A stretch of DNA of 64,000 nt from JAFAGX01 sp963759875 (GCA_963759875.1 CAVXBB010000002.1:310001-374000), one strand, 5' to 3'; positions 1 to 9,106 are shown, counted from the first letter of the stretch. The notes: a model not told the origin generated them from the sequence alone. Numbers and translations are program-made.

Positions 1-43
1 CGTACCTTCCAACGGGCAGACACGTCTATAATTGCGCGCACGC

Positions 44-2736
44 ATGGCTCTCACTCCTGGCACGAAACTCGGCCCCTACGAAATCCAATCGCCGCTGGGA
101 GCAGGCGGGATGGGCGAGGTGTATAAGGCTCGCGATACCCGCCTCGACCGCACTGTCGCCATCAAGATTCTCCCGTCACATCTTTCCGAGAACACCGAAG
201 CCAAGCAGCGGTTCGACCGCGAGGCACGCACGATCTCTTCCTTGAGTCATCCGAACATCTGCACGCTCCACGATGTCGGCCAACAGGACGGGATCCATTT
301 CCTGGTAATGGAGTATTTAGAGGGCGAAACGCTTGCCGATCGCTTGCGCAAAGGGCCACTGCTAATAGAACAGGTCTTGAAATATGGAATCGAAATCTGC
401 GAAGGGCTGGAGAAAGCACATCGGAGCGGCGTGGTACACCGCGATCTGAAACCCGGCAACATCATGCTGACCAAGACAGGGGCCAAGTTGATGGACTTTG
501 GCTTGGCGAAGGCGTCGCTCGCCAGCCCGGCTGCGACTTCCGGGACTCACGGCAACTCTGGCCACGCCGCCTGGGAGCCATCCGCTGACCGCTCAGGGCA
601 TGGTAGTGGGGACGTTCCAATACATGGCGCCTGAGCAAGTAGAAGGAAAGGAAGCGGATGCACGCTCAGACATCTTCGCTCTTGGTGCTGTGTTGTACGA
701 AATGGCGACGGGCAAGCGGGCATTTGAGGGAAAGACCGTAGCCAGCGCGATGGCGGCCGTCCTGGAGCGTGATCCGGCCCCGATCTCTTCGTTGCAGCCG
801 ATGGCGCCGGCTGCGCTTGACCGGCTGGTCAAGACGTGTCTGGAGAAGGATCCGGACGAGCGCTGGCAAACCGCTCACGATGTCAAGTTGCAACTGCGGC
901 AAATCGCGGAGAAGGGACCGCAGCCAGGAGTGGCGAGCACGTCGAGCATTGAGGCTCATGGCTCCGCCGGCGGAAAGGACAAGCGCCGTTATCTGCGATG
1001 GGCGGCCTGGCATTGGCGATCGTTGCCGCGGCGGCTCGCGGATATTCTTGCTCAGCGATCTCCTCCGGCTCCACAATCTGGGGTGGCTTAAACGTTGTCG
1101 GATCGAACTAGGTGAAGAAGGAAGTTTTGTACTCTCGAGTGATGGCCGCAGCTAGCCTATGTTGCTGCCGATTCTCAGGGCCGTGTTCTTATCTGGGTGC
1201 GAAAGCTGGATTCGCCGAAGGGCATTCCACTGGATGGCACGGAGGGAGTGGAGTATCCATTCTGGTCCGCGGACGGCCGTAATCTCGGGTTTTTCGCGGA
1301 TGGCAAACTCAAACGTATCGATGCTGCCGGACAGAATCTGCAGATCGTTTGCGATGCACCCAATGGGCGCGGAGGCACTTGGAACCAGGATGGCCTAATC
1401 GTTTTCACTCCCAACGCGGTCGGCGGATTGCCAAAGTAAGTGCTGCGGGCGGGACAGCCTGTGCCGATTACACAAACCAGCACGAGTCATGAATCATCGC
1501 TTTCCTTACTTCCTCCCGGATGGTCGCCATTTTCTGTTCACGCTTGCCTATAGCAACAACGGCGAGGACGGGATCTACGTTGGCAGCATCGATTCGCCGG
1601 ACGTTAAGCTCGTTTCCGCGGTCCGAGTTCCGACCCGCCTACGCTTCTGGCTTTCTGTTACTCGTGCGCGAAGGCAAGTTGTGGCGCAGCCGTTTGATGT
1701 CCGGCCCTTCGCGTAACCGGCGAGCCGTACTTAGTGACCGATGGCGTACGTTGGCATTCGATCGCCGGGCGGCAGACTTTTCCGTTGCCCAAAACGGCAT
1801 GCTCGTGTTTCTATCCGCGGTGGGCAGCGGCCAAAGGCTCGTATGGTTCGACCGTGAGGGAAAAGAATTAGGAGTTGCGGTTCCCGACATTGGCAACCCC
1901 ACCAGCGGCCTGATGGCGGGCGCGCTTTCGCCCAGCGGTGACCGGGTGCGGTCGCCCGCGCCCGCGGGTCCGGCTCTGATATCTGGATGTACAGTCTGAA
2001 AACGACCCTAGGAACGCGTCTGACTTTCACCGATGATTTCAATGAAAGTCCGGTCTGGTCTGCGGATGGCGGAAGTCGTATTTACCCGCAATCTGATCGA
2101 TCATTATGAACTGCGATTGAAATCGGTTTCCGGCGCAGGCGAGGAACAAATACTGGTGAAGACCCTGGAAACATGATCGCAAGTGCGTGGTCCCGTGATG
2201 GCCGATATGTCTACTATTCCGCCGACATTTTCGCTGCCAACGGCAAAGCGCAAGGCATGGTGCTCGACATGGACGGGAGTAAAGATCACAAGGCGATGGC
2301 GGCCACGCCGTCTCAGGGGAACGTATTTGGCGGATCGTTTTCTCCGGATGATAAGTGGGTCGCTTACCTCTCCGACGAGACCGGTCGCTTTGAAGTGTAC
2401 GTGACCACATTTCCGGATCATGTCGGGGAAATGGCAACTTTCAACCGGCGGGGCTGACGCGCGCAGTGGGACGATTTGGATGGGCACGGGTCGCTGAAAC
2501 AGAAGTCATCTTCCGGGACATGCAATCGCATTTGATTTCTGTGCCCGTGCGCGAAGAGAGGGGCTTCTTTGAGCCAGGGTGCGCCGAGCGTTTTGCTCGG
2601 CGGCAGATCGCTAGCCAGTTCGCGTTTTACTGATGTAACTCGTGATGGCAAGCGGCTCTTAGTCGGACTACCCCAAGAAAATGCCAGTACGCCTCTTACA
2701 TTGCTACTCAATTGGACTGAAAATTTAAGGCGCTGA
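44..2736 (+). pseudogene. Ser/Thr protein kinase with C-terminal TolB/PD40 repeats, broken by multiple frameshifts
   Basis: The first part, from the ATG at 44, reads as a bacterial Hanks-type kinase. It has a glycine-rich loop (GAGGMGEVY), the VAIK lysine, HRDLKPGN and DFGLAK. The frame is lost near 540-580 and kinase sequence resumes in another frame (GTFQYMAPEQ, SDIFALGAVLYEM), ending near 930. After it come PD40/TolB-like propeller pieces in changing frames: WSADGRNLGFFADG near 1260, FPYFLPDGRHFLF near 1500, WSRDGRYVYYSAD near 2190 and SFSPDDKWVAYLSD near 2335. A typical family tail, LLNWTENLRR, ends at the TGA at 2734-2736. The full span would code for about 890 residues, normal for the acidobacterial kinase-TolB family. 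An intact product would be a membrane-anchored kinase with an outer propeller sensor. At least four frame changes make it a pseudogene unless the assembly is poor here. The start at 44 is preferred to the upstream TTG at 32 because the family motif begins just after it. Confidence 0.85.
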
Positions 2737-2754
2737 CACTACGGCCCTCTGAAG

Positions 2755-3202
2755 CTAGTGCTCGTCAGGACTAAGACTTTCACTCGACGATCCGAAATCG
2801 TTGACCATTTCTGCATCGACTGTCTGAGTCCCGACTGGTTGTGGGACTTGCCCAGCATCCCCAGCCGCAAGCCGCGCCCTCAGTCGCGCCACGATTCGTG
2901 CAGCAACTTCGAGAGGAGCTCCCGTTGTATCCAGCGGTTCTTCCTCCACTAGTTTCTCCACCGGGCCATCGACACGGTTCGTGATCTCATTGATCGCTTG
3001 CACGTTGCCTTCTGCGGCGCGAACATAAGCGGCTTTGACCAGTACCGCTCCCCACGTGCTGCCTTCAGGCAAGCCCAACACACTCAAGATTTCAGGATGC
3101 TCACATGGCTCAGTGATGGTCCGGCGGTAGAGCTCGGTGCTTTTAGTTCGGCTTCCAGTTCCTGATTGACGAATTTCTGTGCGGCGTCCGCTGGTGCCGT
3201 TC
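2755..3202 (-). pseudogene. Remnant of a DUF5681-like / small-terminase-like protein
   Basis: Reading leftward, the recognisable part is a stretch like ILSVLGLPEGSTWGAVLVKA followed by AAEGNVQAINEITNRVDGP. This resembles the small DUF5681-type proteins often found with phage terminase genes. An acidic, low-complexity tail ends at 2755. The open frame continues upstream to 3273, but from about 3203 that DNA matches a PIN toxin gene on the other strand, so the original N-terminus has been lost to recombination. Family assignment rests on the AAEGN-QAI-EI-R-DG pattern only. No other phage gene is nearby. Confidence 0.45.
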
Positions 3203-3589
3203 TTGACCCCAACATCCTGGTGCGCTATCTCACCGCGGGATGACCCGGTACAATCAGCTAAGGCTTCGGACATTCTTGAGCGCCGTTTGACGCTGCGGAA
3301 TCCGGGTTACGTAAGCGTGATCGCAATGGTCGAGACGGTCTGGGTACTGGATCGTGCCTATCGCTTAACCCCCCAGGAAATCGCAGCAGCCGTGGAACGC
3401 ATGCTGCAAGTCGAGATTCTGGTGATCGAAAAAGAGCAGGAAGTCTTTAGTGCCATGGTTGCGCTGAAGCAGGGTCATTGATCGTTTGCGGATGCACTGA
3501 TCGGGGGTCTTGGAGCGCGGGGAGGTTGTACTCGCACGTTGACGTTCGACCGAAAAGCAACACCACTTGCGGGTTTCCAGCTCGTGTAA
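3203..3589 (+). pseudogene. Dead copy of a VapC-like PIN toxin
   Basis: This is a near-identical DNA copy of the intact PIN gene at 11166-11561, carrying two disabling changes. An extra base after the first acidic motif (CACCGCGGGATGACC here, CACCCAGGACGACC there) shifts the frame. A TGA at 3479-3481 replaces the GGA glycine codon in the region before the third acidic motif. The upstream AbrB-type antitoxin gene that accompanies the intact copy is absent here; homology stops at about 3203. The conserved stretch ETVWVLDRAYRLTPQEI is still readable. Because the toxin is broken, loss of the antitoxin would be tolerated. Confidence 0.85.
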
Positions 3590-3872
3590 TCGGATTTCCG
3601 CTTCCGTTCCCCTGATCTCGCCGCGGGGGCAGAAGTGAGGAACTCTCGACCGCTCTGCAAGAAGCTACGTAGAGAAGCTGTTGGCCGCAAACGACGAAGC
3701 TTCTGTCGGCCGGTAAGTCCTACATCAGCGATCTTGCGCCGCTGTATGGTCACCCCAACCCAGAGGAGGGTTCGGGAAAGAATGGCAAGGGTCAACCCTC
3801 GTGAATGGCTTCTTCAAAAGCCGTATGGCTGCAGATTGCGGCTTGTTCCTCGAGGGATCATGGCTTTTCATG
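3203..3872. repeat. Left part of a ~750-bp duplicated segment (copy 1a of the PIN locus)
   Basis: DNA from the PIN gene through about 280 bp of 3' flanking sequence matches 11166-11849. Shared landmarks are GGATTTCCGCTTCCG, GAAGCTACGT and TCTTCAAAAGCC. The match stops at the 8-mer TTTTCATG (3865-3872). It resumes at a second TTTTCATG at 5074-5081, so the segment appears to have been split by about 1.2 kb of inserted DNA. Confidence 0.8.
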
Positions 3873-3960
3873 TCTTAAGCCATGCAGCAACGTTAAAGGC
3901 ATGGGAAGGCATGTGACGTTTTCCGGCGCCGGTCGAGCAGCAAACAAAAGCTCCTGGCAC

Positions 3961-4011
3961 GAGCTCTTACAGAGAAGTCGAGAGCTACTCAGCCGCCTGC
4001 AAACCGACTAA
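3961..4011. repeat. Left 51-bp direct repeat flanking a VapBC cassette
   Basis: This 51-bp sequence starting GAGCTCTTACAGAG recurs at 4799-4849 in the same orientation with about six differences. The two copies bracket the toxin-antitoxin pair at 4065-4777. A more diverged relative starts at about 9782, just after another toxin-antitoxin pair. Confidence 0.7.
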
Positions 4012-4064
4012 GCAATTAAACTTTGAAACACTGTACGCAAAGAAAACGTGGCGGATCGGCCGCT

Positions 4065-4481
4065 CTAACCTAAGAGGCTGACGCCCAACTTCTTCGCGAC
4101 TTTGCGCAAATCGGCATCGAGCGTGGCTAAAGGGAGGCCTCGACGAATGGCCAAATCGAGATAGATGGCATCGTAACTGGTGAGTCGATGGGCACGGCAC
4201 AAGGCAAGAAGATGCGTAAACGCGCGAGCGGGTGCTTCGTCATCTCGCTCAATTGCGAGCTTGCTCAGGTCGGCGATAAAGCCATCCGACTGTATCGGAG
4301 TGATACGCCCCTTGCGCTCGGCGATCGCGAGCACGTTGGTGATTTCGATGAACCACCAGGCAGGCACAAGCGCGGTCTCGCTTGCCAGTCGATTCAACAG
4401 CGCCGCCGTCTTCGGTGTCGCCTCGTCGTGAAACAGCCATGCCATCGCGATGGAGCAATCAACTACAAACGTCGTGCTCAT
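4065..4481 (-). CDS. VapC-like PIN-domain toxin (RNase)
   Basis: A 138-residue PIN-domain protein, the normal size for VapC. It begins FVVDCSIAMAWLF with the first acidic residue in VVDCS. It has a central glutamate (WWFIEITNVL) and the C-terminal acidic pair in TSYDAIYLDLA and TLDADLRK. PIN toxins are Mg-dependent ribonucleases held inactive by the partner antitoxin. The start overlaps the antitoxin stop by 4 bp (4478-4481), the usual toxin-antitoxin coupling. The cassette is bracketed by 51-bp direct repeats, which suggests acquisition as a unit. The RNA target cannot be told from sequence. Confidence 0.9.
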   Translation of the reverse strand: MSTTFVVDCSIAMAWLFHDEATPKTAALLNRLASETALVPAWWFIEITNVLAIAERKGRITPIQSDGFIADLSKLAIERDDEAPARAFTHLLALCRAHRLTSYDAIYLDLAIRRGLPLATLDADLRKVAKKLGVSLLG

Positions 4482-4738
4482 CGGCGACCTTCGGTTATGA
4501 GGTCCTTAATTTTCAGTTTGCCGAGGGATAGTGATTTGGCGAGCTTCTGGATCCGCGCAATCGCGGCGAGGCGCTCACTTGAGCTTGCTTCCTTTTTCAC
4601 GGGCACGAGCTTGGCTATAGGCGCGCCATGTTTCGTGATAGTGATCTCCTCCCCCGCTTCCACTTTCTCCAGCAATTCGGATAAATGCGTTTTTGCCTCG
4701 TATGCGCCGACAATATTGCCGCCAAGCTCTGAGTACAT
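4478..4738 (-). CDS. Phd/YefM-family antitoxin
   Basis: An 86-residue protein with the typical N-terminal DNA-binding and dimerisation pattern VGAYEAKTHLSELLEKVEAG followed by EITITKHGAPIAKLVP. A basic C-terminal helix would wrap the toxin. It is expected to neutralise the PIN protein encoded immediately downstream and to repress its own operon. The ATG at 4738 has a strong ribosome-binding site (GGAGGAG, 4744-4750 on the minus strand). A 21-bp inverted repeat lies just upstream at 4757-4777. Confidence 0.92.
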   Translation of the reverse strand: MYSELGGNIVGAYEAKTHLSELLEKVEAGEEITITKHGAPIAKLVPVKKEASSSERLAAIARIQKLAKSLSLGKLKIKDLITEGRR

Positions 4739-4756
4739 AGGTACTCCTCCCAGAAT

Positions 4757-4777
4757 AGACTAGTATACGACTAGTCT
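4757..4777 (-). promoter_or_regulatory. Palindromic operator of the 4.1-4.7 kb toxin-antitoxin operon
   Basis: Perfect 8-bp arms AGACTAGT and ACTAGTCT are separated by 5 bp. On the minus strand the site overlaps a possible promoter with -35-like TTGTGG, 17-bp spacer and -10-like TATACT. The position suggests autorepression by the Phd-type antitoxin. The GACTAGT half-site is shared with the operator at 12868-12891. Confidence 0.7.
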
Positions 4778-4798
4778 GATCTGACCACAAGCCGGCGC

Positions 4799-4886
4799 GA
4801 GCTGTTACAGAGCAGTCGAGAGCTACTAAGCCGCCCGCAAACCGGCTGAATCGGGGAACCCCATGCTTCTCGCGGTGCATGGGGTT
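4799..4886. repeat. Right 51-bp direct repeat plus a 10-bp-stem hairpin and GGGTTCATCCA motif
   Basis: Bases 4799-4849 repeat 3961-4011. They are followed by a hairpin with perfect arms AACCCCATGC (4857-4866) and GCATGGGGTT (4877-4886), then the motif GGGTTCATCCA. A similar hairpin and motif occur at 12019-12049. The motif alone recurs near 9847, after the third toxin-antitoxin pair. It may be a terminator-like or repeat-family end. There is no U-tract on the right side. Confidence 0.6.
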
Positions 4887-5070
4887 CATCCAGCATTTTG
4901 CTGTCCTGCTTGCCTGTTGCACATGTGTCAAGTGTGCACATTCGGAGGGCTGGTCCTTATTAATAGGATTAATAGAACGTAGCTGAAAGCGCTTTCGCTT
5001 CCCTTCTGCGTTCCGGTGTGCACTCGCAATCCGGCGAGGCTTCGGCAAGTCCGTTGACTGGCTACTTACA

Positions 5071-5150
5071 TCATTTTCATGAGCTTTCGCGGGCCCAAGG
5101 CCCTAAATGACAGCAGAGGAAAAGAAATAGTCGAAATCGTTCGCTACTCG
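5071..5150. repeat. Right part of the duplicated PIN segment (copy 1b)
   Basis: About 80 bp beginning TCATTTTCATGAGCTTTCGC match 11839-11919 with few differences. Taken with 3203-3872 this completes the second copy of the duplicated segment, so 3873-5073 looks like an insertion bearing the VapBC cassette. TTTTCATG at 5074-5081 repeats 3865-3872. Confidence 0.75.
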
Positions 5151-5264
5151 CTATCTGAATGCAAATGAGAAGCGTCTCCGTTACCAAGTCTGGCCCTGAA
5201 TCGGGATTATTATCAAACGAACCCTTGGCTACTCGTTGAAACACAGCCCGATGTAAGAAGACCC

Positions 5265-5293
5265 TGGACGGTAAGGCAATAATACCTTACAAT
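5265..5293 (+). promoter_or_regulatory. Promoter with embedded inverted repeat for AbrB-PIN operon
   Basis: TGGACG (5265-5270) and TACAAT (5288-5293) are 17 bp apart and fit a sigma-70 promoter. The spacer contains the inverted repeat GTAAGG/CCTTAC (5271-5276 and 5285-5290), the likely binding site of the AbrB-type antitoxin. Because the -10 box covers the ATG at 5292, translation should start at the ATG at 5310 instead. Confidence 0.55.
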
Positions 5294-5309
5294 GTCGCAG
5301 GTGAAAGCC

Positions 5310-5561
5310 ATGATTAAGCTAACGATTACGGCGAAAGGCCAGGTTACTCTGAAACAGGATCTGCTCAAGCATCTTGGTGTCGTTCCGGGCGAGAAGGTTG
5401 AGGCTGACAAACTTCCCGATGGCCGCATCGTCGTGAGAGCGGCCACGCCGGATGGTACTATTGCCGACTTCATCGGCTGCCTGGCGCAGCCGGGGGGACG
5501 GAGGCTCACGATCGACGAAATAAACGAGATCGCGATCGGCGGATGGACAAAAGCAAAATGA
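5310..5561 (+). CDS. AbrB/MazE-type (SpoVT-AbrB) antitoxin
   Basis: An 83-residue protein with the swapped-hairpin AbrB fold signature at its N-terminus (KLTITAKGQVTLKQDLLKHLGV followed by PGEKVEADKLPDGRIVV, given here in pieces). A C-terminal tail probably binds the toxin. The ATG at 5310 is chosen over the one at 5292 because it has a ribosome-binding site (AGGTGAAA) and because the upstream ATG lies in the putative -10 box. The stop overlaps the toxin start as ATGA. Expected role: DNA-binding autorepressor and toxin neutraliser. Confidence 0.88.
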   Translation: MIKLTITAKGQVTLKQDLLKHLGVVPGEKVEADKLPDGRIVVRAATPDGTIADFIGCLAQPGGRRLTIDEINEIAIGGWTKAK

Positions 5562-5956
5562 AAACCACGGCGGATACGAACGTCCTGATTCGAGCGGCTG
5601 TTCAAGACGAACCACATCAAGCCCGGCAGGCTGCGAAGGTTTTGCAGGAGGCCAACTTAGTGGCAGTCCCAATCCCGGTTCTTTGTGAATTTGTATGGGT
5701 TCTGCGTCGAGGATACAAGAAGTCTGTTGCGGACGTCTCCGGCGCCATTCATAGCCTTATGAAGAGCGCTCATGTGGAAATGAACCGACCAGCCGTAGAA
5801 GCCGGACTTTTCGCGCTCGAGGCCGGTGGAGACTTTGCCGACGGTGTAATCGCGTATGAAGGGGACTGGCTCGGGGCAGAGGAGTTTGTTTCGTTCGACT
5901 CGAAAGCTGTGTCTATACTGAAGTCACAGGGCACCCGTGCCCGTTTGCTGTCATAA
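5558..5956 (+). CDS. PIN-domain toxin
   Basis: A 132-residue PIN protein starting KTTADTNVLIRAAVQDE, with the first catalytic aspartate in ADTN. The conserved CEFVWVLRRGY supplies the glutamate, and GDFADGVIAYEG plus TFDS-like VSFDSKAV supply the C-terminal acids. The length is normal for VapC. The ATG at 5558 overlaps the antitoxin stop by 4 bp, so the two are translationally coupled. A ribonuclease role is inferred from family; the target is unknown. Confidence 0.88.
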   Translation: MKTTADTNVLIRAAVQDEPHQARQAAKVLQEANLVAVPIPVLCEFVWVLRRGYKKSVADVSGAIHSLMKSAHVEMNRPAVEAGLFALEAGGDFADGVIAYEGDWLGAEEFVSFDSKAVSILKSQGTRARLLS

Positions 5957-6146
5957 GTATTGCGAGGCTGTGCAATGGCACGGGCACGGTAACAGCTGAA
6001 CAGCGCCGCGACCGTAGGTTTCGTCAGCTCTGCCTCGGGCAGCCCTGTCCGGCAATACCTGCGACATAAGCGTATCGGGATACATTTTCAAATTCGCGGT
6101 AATCGCGCATCGCTTCTTTTATGAACTTTCGAACCAACTCTGCAAA

Positions 6147-6219
6147 TTTGTTCGGTGGTCACGGCAGCCAACGTATCCGATGTGGCCATCTTGCCCGACC
6201 TGCTGCACGGAGAAGAAGC
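6147..6219 (+). mobile_element. IS5-family transposase fragment (plus-oriented)
   Basis: One frame reads SVVTAANVSDVAILPDLLHG and then EEA before a stop. This matches the segment of IS5-type DDE transposases just before the second acidic motif. In intact elements the next residues would be a VWGDSAYQGQ-like motif. That motif is found instead on the opposite strand starting at 6636, so the two halves are inverted relative to each other. Confidence 0.6.
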
Positions 6220-6261
6220 GTAAGCAAATTGACTGGGTTGCGAGCTGCAAAGGGAAGCTGA

Positions 6262-6445
6262 GTGATCTGCTCCGTATCGCTGCAGCCCGGGGTTGTGTTC
6301 ACCGGCATGTCTGATACCGACCTGCTGTCCCTGGGGTCTACGCAATCTTTGGATCCACGCGAAGGAGTGGTGAACGGCGTACTAGGAAATCAGAGCTACG
6401 TCTCGCTTGATGGCATCGAGTCGAATGATTATCAGAACCAATCGG
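6262..6445 (+). pseudogene. Fragment of a TonB-dependent receptor plug domain
   Basis: The frame encodes about 55 recognisable residues: QPGVVFTG, LLSLGSTQSLDPREGVVNG and GNQSYVSLDGIESNDYQN. This is the plug region of Oar-like receptors with the typical RGNQSN-LDGVDANDQQ pattern. No start, barrel or carboxypeptidase-like N-terminus is present. It lies between two inverted halves of an IS5 transposase and is a dead fragment. Confidence 0.75.
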
Positions 6446-6636
6446 CGAAACACGTGCTCCACCTTCGCCCGCACCCGCGACTTCGTCCGATTCTTGGCCC
6501 AGGCCACTTCGTCCACGATCTGATTCTTATACCGGCAACGCCGCTGCGTGTAGTCTCGCGCTCGCGGCGCACACTCGCGGATCACTTCCGTCTGCCCTTG
6601 ATAGGCGCCGTCACCCCACACCCGCGTTTTTATCAC
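6446..6636 (-). mobile_element. IS5-family transposase fragment (minus-oriented)
   Basis: Reading leftward from 6636 gives TRVWGDGAYQGQTEVIRECA, a basic stretch, then AKNRTKSRVRAKVEHVF. These are the second and third catalytic regions of an IS5-type DDE transposase. After the KVEH motif the homology stops and the DNA encodes the TonB plug fragment on the other strand. No terminal inverted repeats were recognised. Confidence 0.75.
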
Positions 6637-6649
6637 CGCGAGCTGAGTT

Positions 6650-7870
6650 TTACGGAAAGAACTCGCCCATATCGGCGGCGTTAGCTGAATTACCCGGAAA
6701 GGCAGCGGCTCCGGTGGTTTCGACTAGCATACGCAACGTGCTCTCATGCTGATACAAGATAGTGGATTGGAAAAAAGCTTTTGCCTTGCGACTGATCAGG
6801 ACCAAAGGAACCTGCCCCCCGCCGTGCAGGGTGTCGGTATCGAACGATTCGTCAAACACAATGATCAGCAAGCCATCCTGCTGAAAAAGAGGACTTGCGA
6901 TAAGAGGACTGATATTGGTTTGCAGCCAAGCGTCGGCGATGGAAAGCTTCACGCTGTCTTCACAGTTCTGCGTGCCGTCGGGGCAGTCGTGAGCATCGTG
7001 TTCGGCGTTGGGAACTATGAATCCAAAATTTGGCAGTTGATTATTTGCCAGATCAGTTGCGAATTGCGTGAACGGAACCAGGTCCAGCGCCTGTGTGCTG
7101 CTGTGGCGAACGTCCGAAAAGTAGGAAAAGGGATTGTGGTGCTCCAGGTACGGATACACATCGTCCCCGGTGTATCCCACAACCGGGAGGCTCTCCGCAT
7201 ATGACTTCCAGGTCTTGCCTGCCGCGATCAATTCACGCACTAGATTGTCTGCGGTGACCCTGGCTTTATAGCCATCATCATTGGTGATGATCTGCCCCGT
7301 GGTTAGCATGAAATAGTTGCCGATAGAAGGATGAGTGTCGGCGTAATAGTTAGTTGCGAGACCGTATGCGCTGGCCAAACTATTGAGGTAGGGCATGGCT
7401 GGATTGCCAATCACGCTGGAATAACTGTGATTCTCCTCAACCAGCAAGAACACGTGCCCGATCTGCGGAAGCATAATGGTTGCCGCAGCAGACCCAGACT
7501 TGGTGGAATCGGCTTGGGATACGGCTGTCACCGTGATGCTAGCAGGATTTGGCACAGCAATGGGCGCGGCATAAAGACCGCTGCTGGAAATTGTTCCAGT
7601 GCTTGTATTTCCTCCCACGAGCCTGTCTACGGACCAACTGACAGCAGTGTTGCTCGTATTAGAAACCTTGGCGGTGAATTGCTGGGTTGATCCGACCTGA
7701 ATATTCGCAGAGGAAGGAGAAACCAAAACGGTGATAGCCGGCGGCGACGGCAAAGCCGTGCCGGTTGGACCCCCTCCACAGCCGGTCAGCGATAAAGCTG
7801 TGCAGAGACCAATTAGCGGGCTAGGAAACTTGGCCACATCAACACTGCCCCTTGAGAATGCAACCAACAT
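6650..7870 (-). CDS. Secreted lipoprotein phosphoesterase (phospholipase C / acid phosphatase family) with Ig-like domain
   Basis: A 406-residue protein. A signal peptide ends in a lipobox (LTGC, Cys31). A proline-rich linker and a bacterial Ig-like domain follow at about residues 45-135 (VSPSSANIQVGSTQQFTAKV, GLYAAP). A phosphoesterase domain of the PF04185 type spans about 140-400. It contains VEENHSYSSVIG, the ADTHPSIGNYF stretch, NAEHDAHDCPD and IVFDESFDTD, which carry the usual metal-binding Asp, His and Glu residues. It should be anchored on the outer side of the cell and release phosphate from phospholipids or phosphoesters. It looks complete, unlike its immediate neighbours. The start lacks a strong ribosome-binding site. 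Confidence 0.88.
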   Translation of the reverse strand: MLVAFSRGSVDVAKFPSPLIGLCTALSLTGCGGGPTGTALPSPPAITVLVSPSSANIQVGSTQQFTAKVSNTSNTAVSWSVDRLVGGNTSTGTISSSGLYAAPIAVPNPASITVTAVSQADSTKSGSAAATIMLPQIGHVFLLVEENHSYSSVIGNPAMPYLNSLASAYGLATNYYADTHPSIGNYFMLTTGQIITNDDGYKARVTADNLVRELIAAGKTWKSYAESLPVVGYTGDDVYPYLEHHNPFSYFSDVRHSSTQALDLVPFTQFATDLANNQLPNFGFIVPNAEHDAHDCPDGTQNCEDSVKLSIADAWLQTNISPLIASPLFQQDGLLIIVFDESFDTDTLHGGGQVPLVLISRKAKAFFQSTILYQHESTLRMLVETTGAAAFPGNSANAADMGEFFP

Positions 7871-8132
7871 CGCCAGGAACTCTGCTTTCTGATGGATGCT
7901 TGCTGGCCCGCGGTTGCCCTACAAATGTGCTGATTGAGGGCAGTCATAAGAAACCCATCTCAGAAAATGAAGGGTGAGTGACTTGCTCGCCTGCTGCGAA
8001 GTTCGCAAACGTCAGTCAGCTTTGGTGCAGTAATCCTGTGAGGAGTTGAACTGTGCACGTTGAATGTCCTGATGTCCAGATCGCTTGATGTTCGCCGTCG
8101 TTCTGAGACTCTGATCGAAGAGCGGGAGCGCG

Positions 8133-8856
8133 TCAGTAAGTGATTTTGGTTTCGGCCCCGTAGGCGCGATAGCCGAAGTAGAAATGCTGCTCCTCACAAA
8201 CGTCGCCATTCACAGCGACGGTGACCTTCACCCTTTGCGGAAGCCATAGAACATCGTTCTGCGCGAAGCGGCTCTCACCGAAGTATACCTCGGCCGTCAG
8301 CCGTTGCAGGTGGACTGCGTCGAGGGGCCACAGCAGGTCGGTGCGCAACTTCAGGATGCGAAAATCCGATTCCTCCACCCAAGCGATTCCCTGGTAGTAA
8401 ATCGGGAATGACTGGCCTTCAAAGTGGAGCTCGGCCGGCGACGGCACCGGCGGGAACTTGTGCGAAAGCAATCACGGACGTCTGGCGCCCATCGAGATTC
8501 TGGACTCCGAGACAGCGAAACGAGGCTTGTAGGCGATTTGCCGGGTAGAAGTGAATCCAACTATTGGCGAAGCCCTGGCTCAGCGGTAAAGCACCTTTGT
8601 TGCGGCTGCTGGCTTCGAGGCTGCGGCGTTCGAGATCGGCCAAGGCGGCTGCCCCACGGGAAAGAATGGCTGCCGGGTTGAGCACGTCATTCGGATTGCA
8701 GGGTTTTGTCGTGCGGATCGATGCGATATTCGTCGAGCGTAACGTCTTTCTCGGTGGGGTGCGAGAGCGGCCCGAGGTGCGGTGAGGACGACGGAGGCTG
8801 CGCATACAACCGGGAAGCGGCACGAAACCCAACACGCAGAGTTCGCAACCCGCCAT
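8133..8856 (-). pseudogene. Frameshifted acidobacterial hypothetical protein
   Basis: Two frames together read like one secreted-type hypothetical protein often seen in Acidobacteria. The first (8856 leftward to about 8450) contains GFANSWIHFYPANRLQASFR and CLGVQNLDGRQTSVIAFAQV. The second (about 8450 to 8133) contains YYQGIAWVEESDFRILKLRT, EVYFGESRFAQNDVLWLP and an NGDVCEEQHFYFGYR tail. A frameshift near 8450 separates them. The N-terminus is unclear. No function is known to me. Confidence 0.65.
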
Positions 8857-8930
8857 TATTTCACTTCGAGAAGTCAGTTGGATGGTATTCGTGGTGATCG
8901 CAGTTATGTTCTGGATCTTCGTTACAAGTA

Positions 8931-8951
8931 CAAGGTTTTTCTAAAACCTTG
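8931..8951. other. Perfect hairpin in gene-free DNA upstream of a toxin-antitoxin operon
   Basis: Arms CAAGGTTTT and AAAACCTTG surround a 3-base TCT loop. No U-tract follows, so it is not a standard terminator. The flanking stretch 8857-9077 otherwise shows nothing recognisable. Confidence 0.5.
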
Positions 8952-9077
8952 CGGTCGTAAGCCACGCGGAGCGCTTCGCTAACGGGACCTAGTGGTTCTG
9001 TTGCCACGCGATTAAGAGAAGGAGAATTGTTTGCTACCCGTCCGTTTCAGACTCTTGAGGGCTCCAACGAAAAAAGA

Positions 9078-9106
9078 TTGACATAGCTATCAGATATAGC
9101 TATTAT
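9078..9106 (+). promoter_or_regulatory. Strong promoter with two ATAGCTAT operators for the 9.1 kb toxin-antitoxin operon
   Basis: TTGACA (9078-9083) and TATTAT (9101-9106) are exactly 17 bp apart. The self-complementary 8-mer ATAGCTAT occurs at 9083-9090 and 9096-9103, so antitoxin bound here would block polymerase. The expected transcription start is about 9113, two bases before the antitoxin ATG at 9115, implying a leaderless transcript. Confidence 0.75.
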
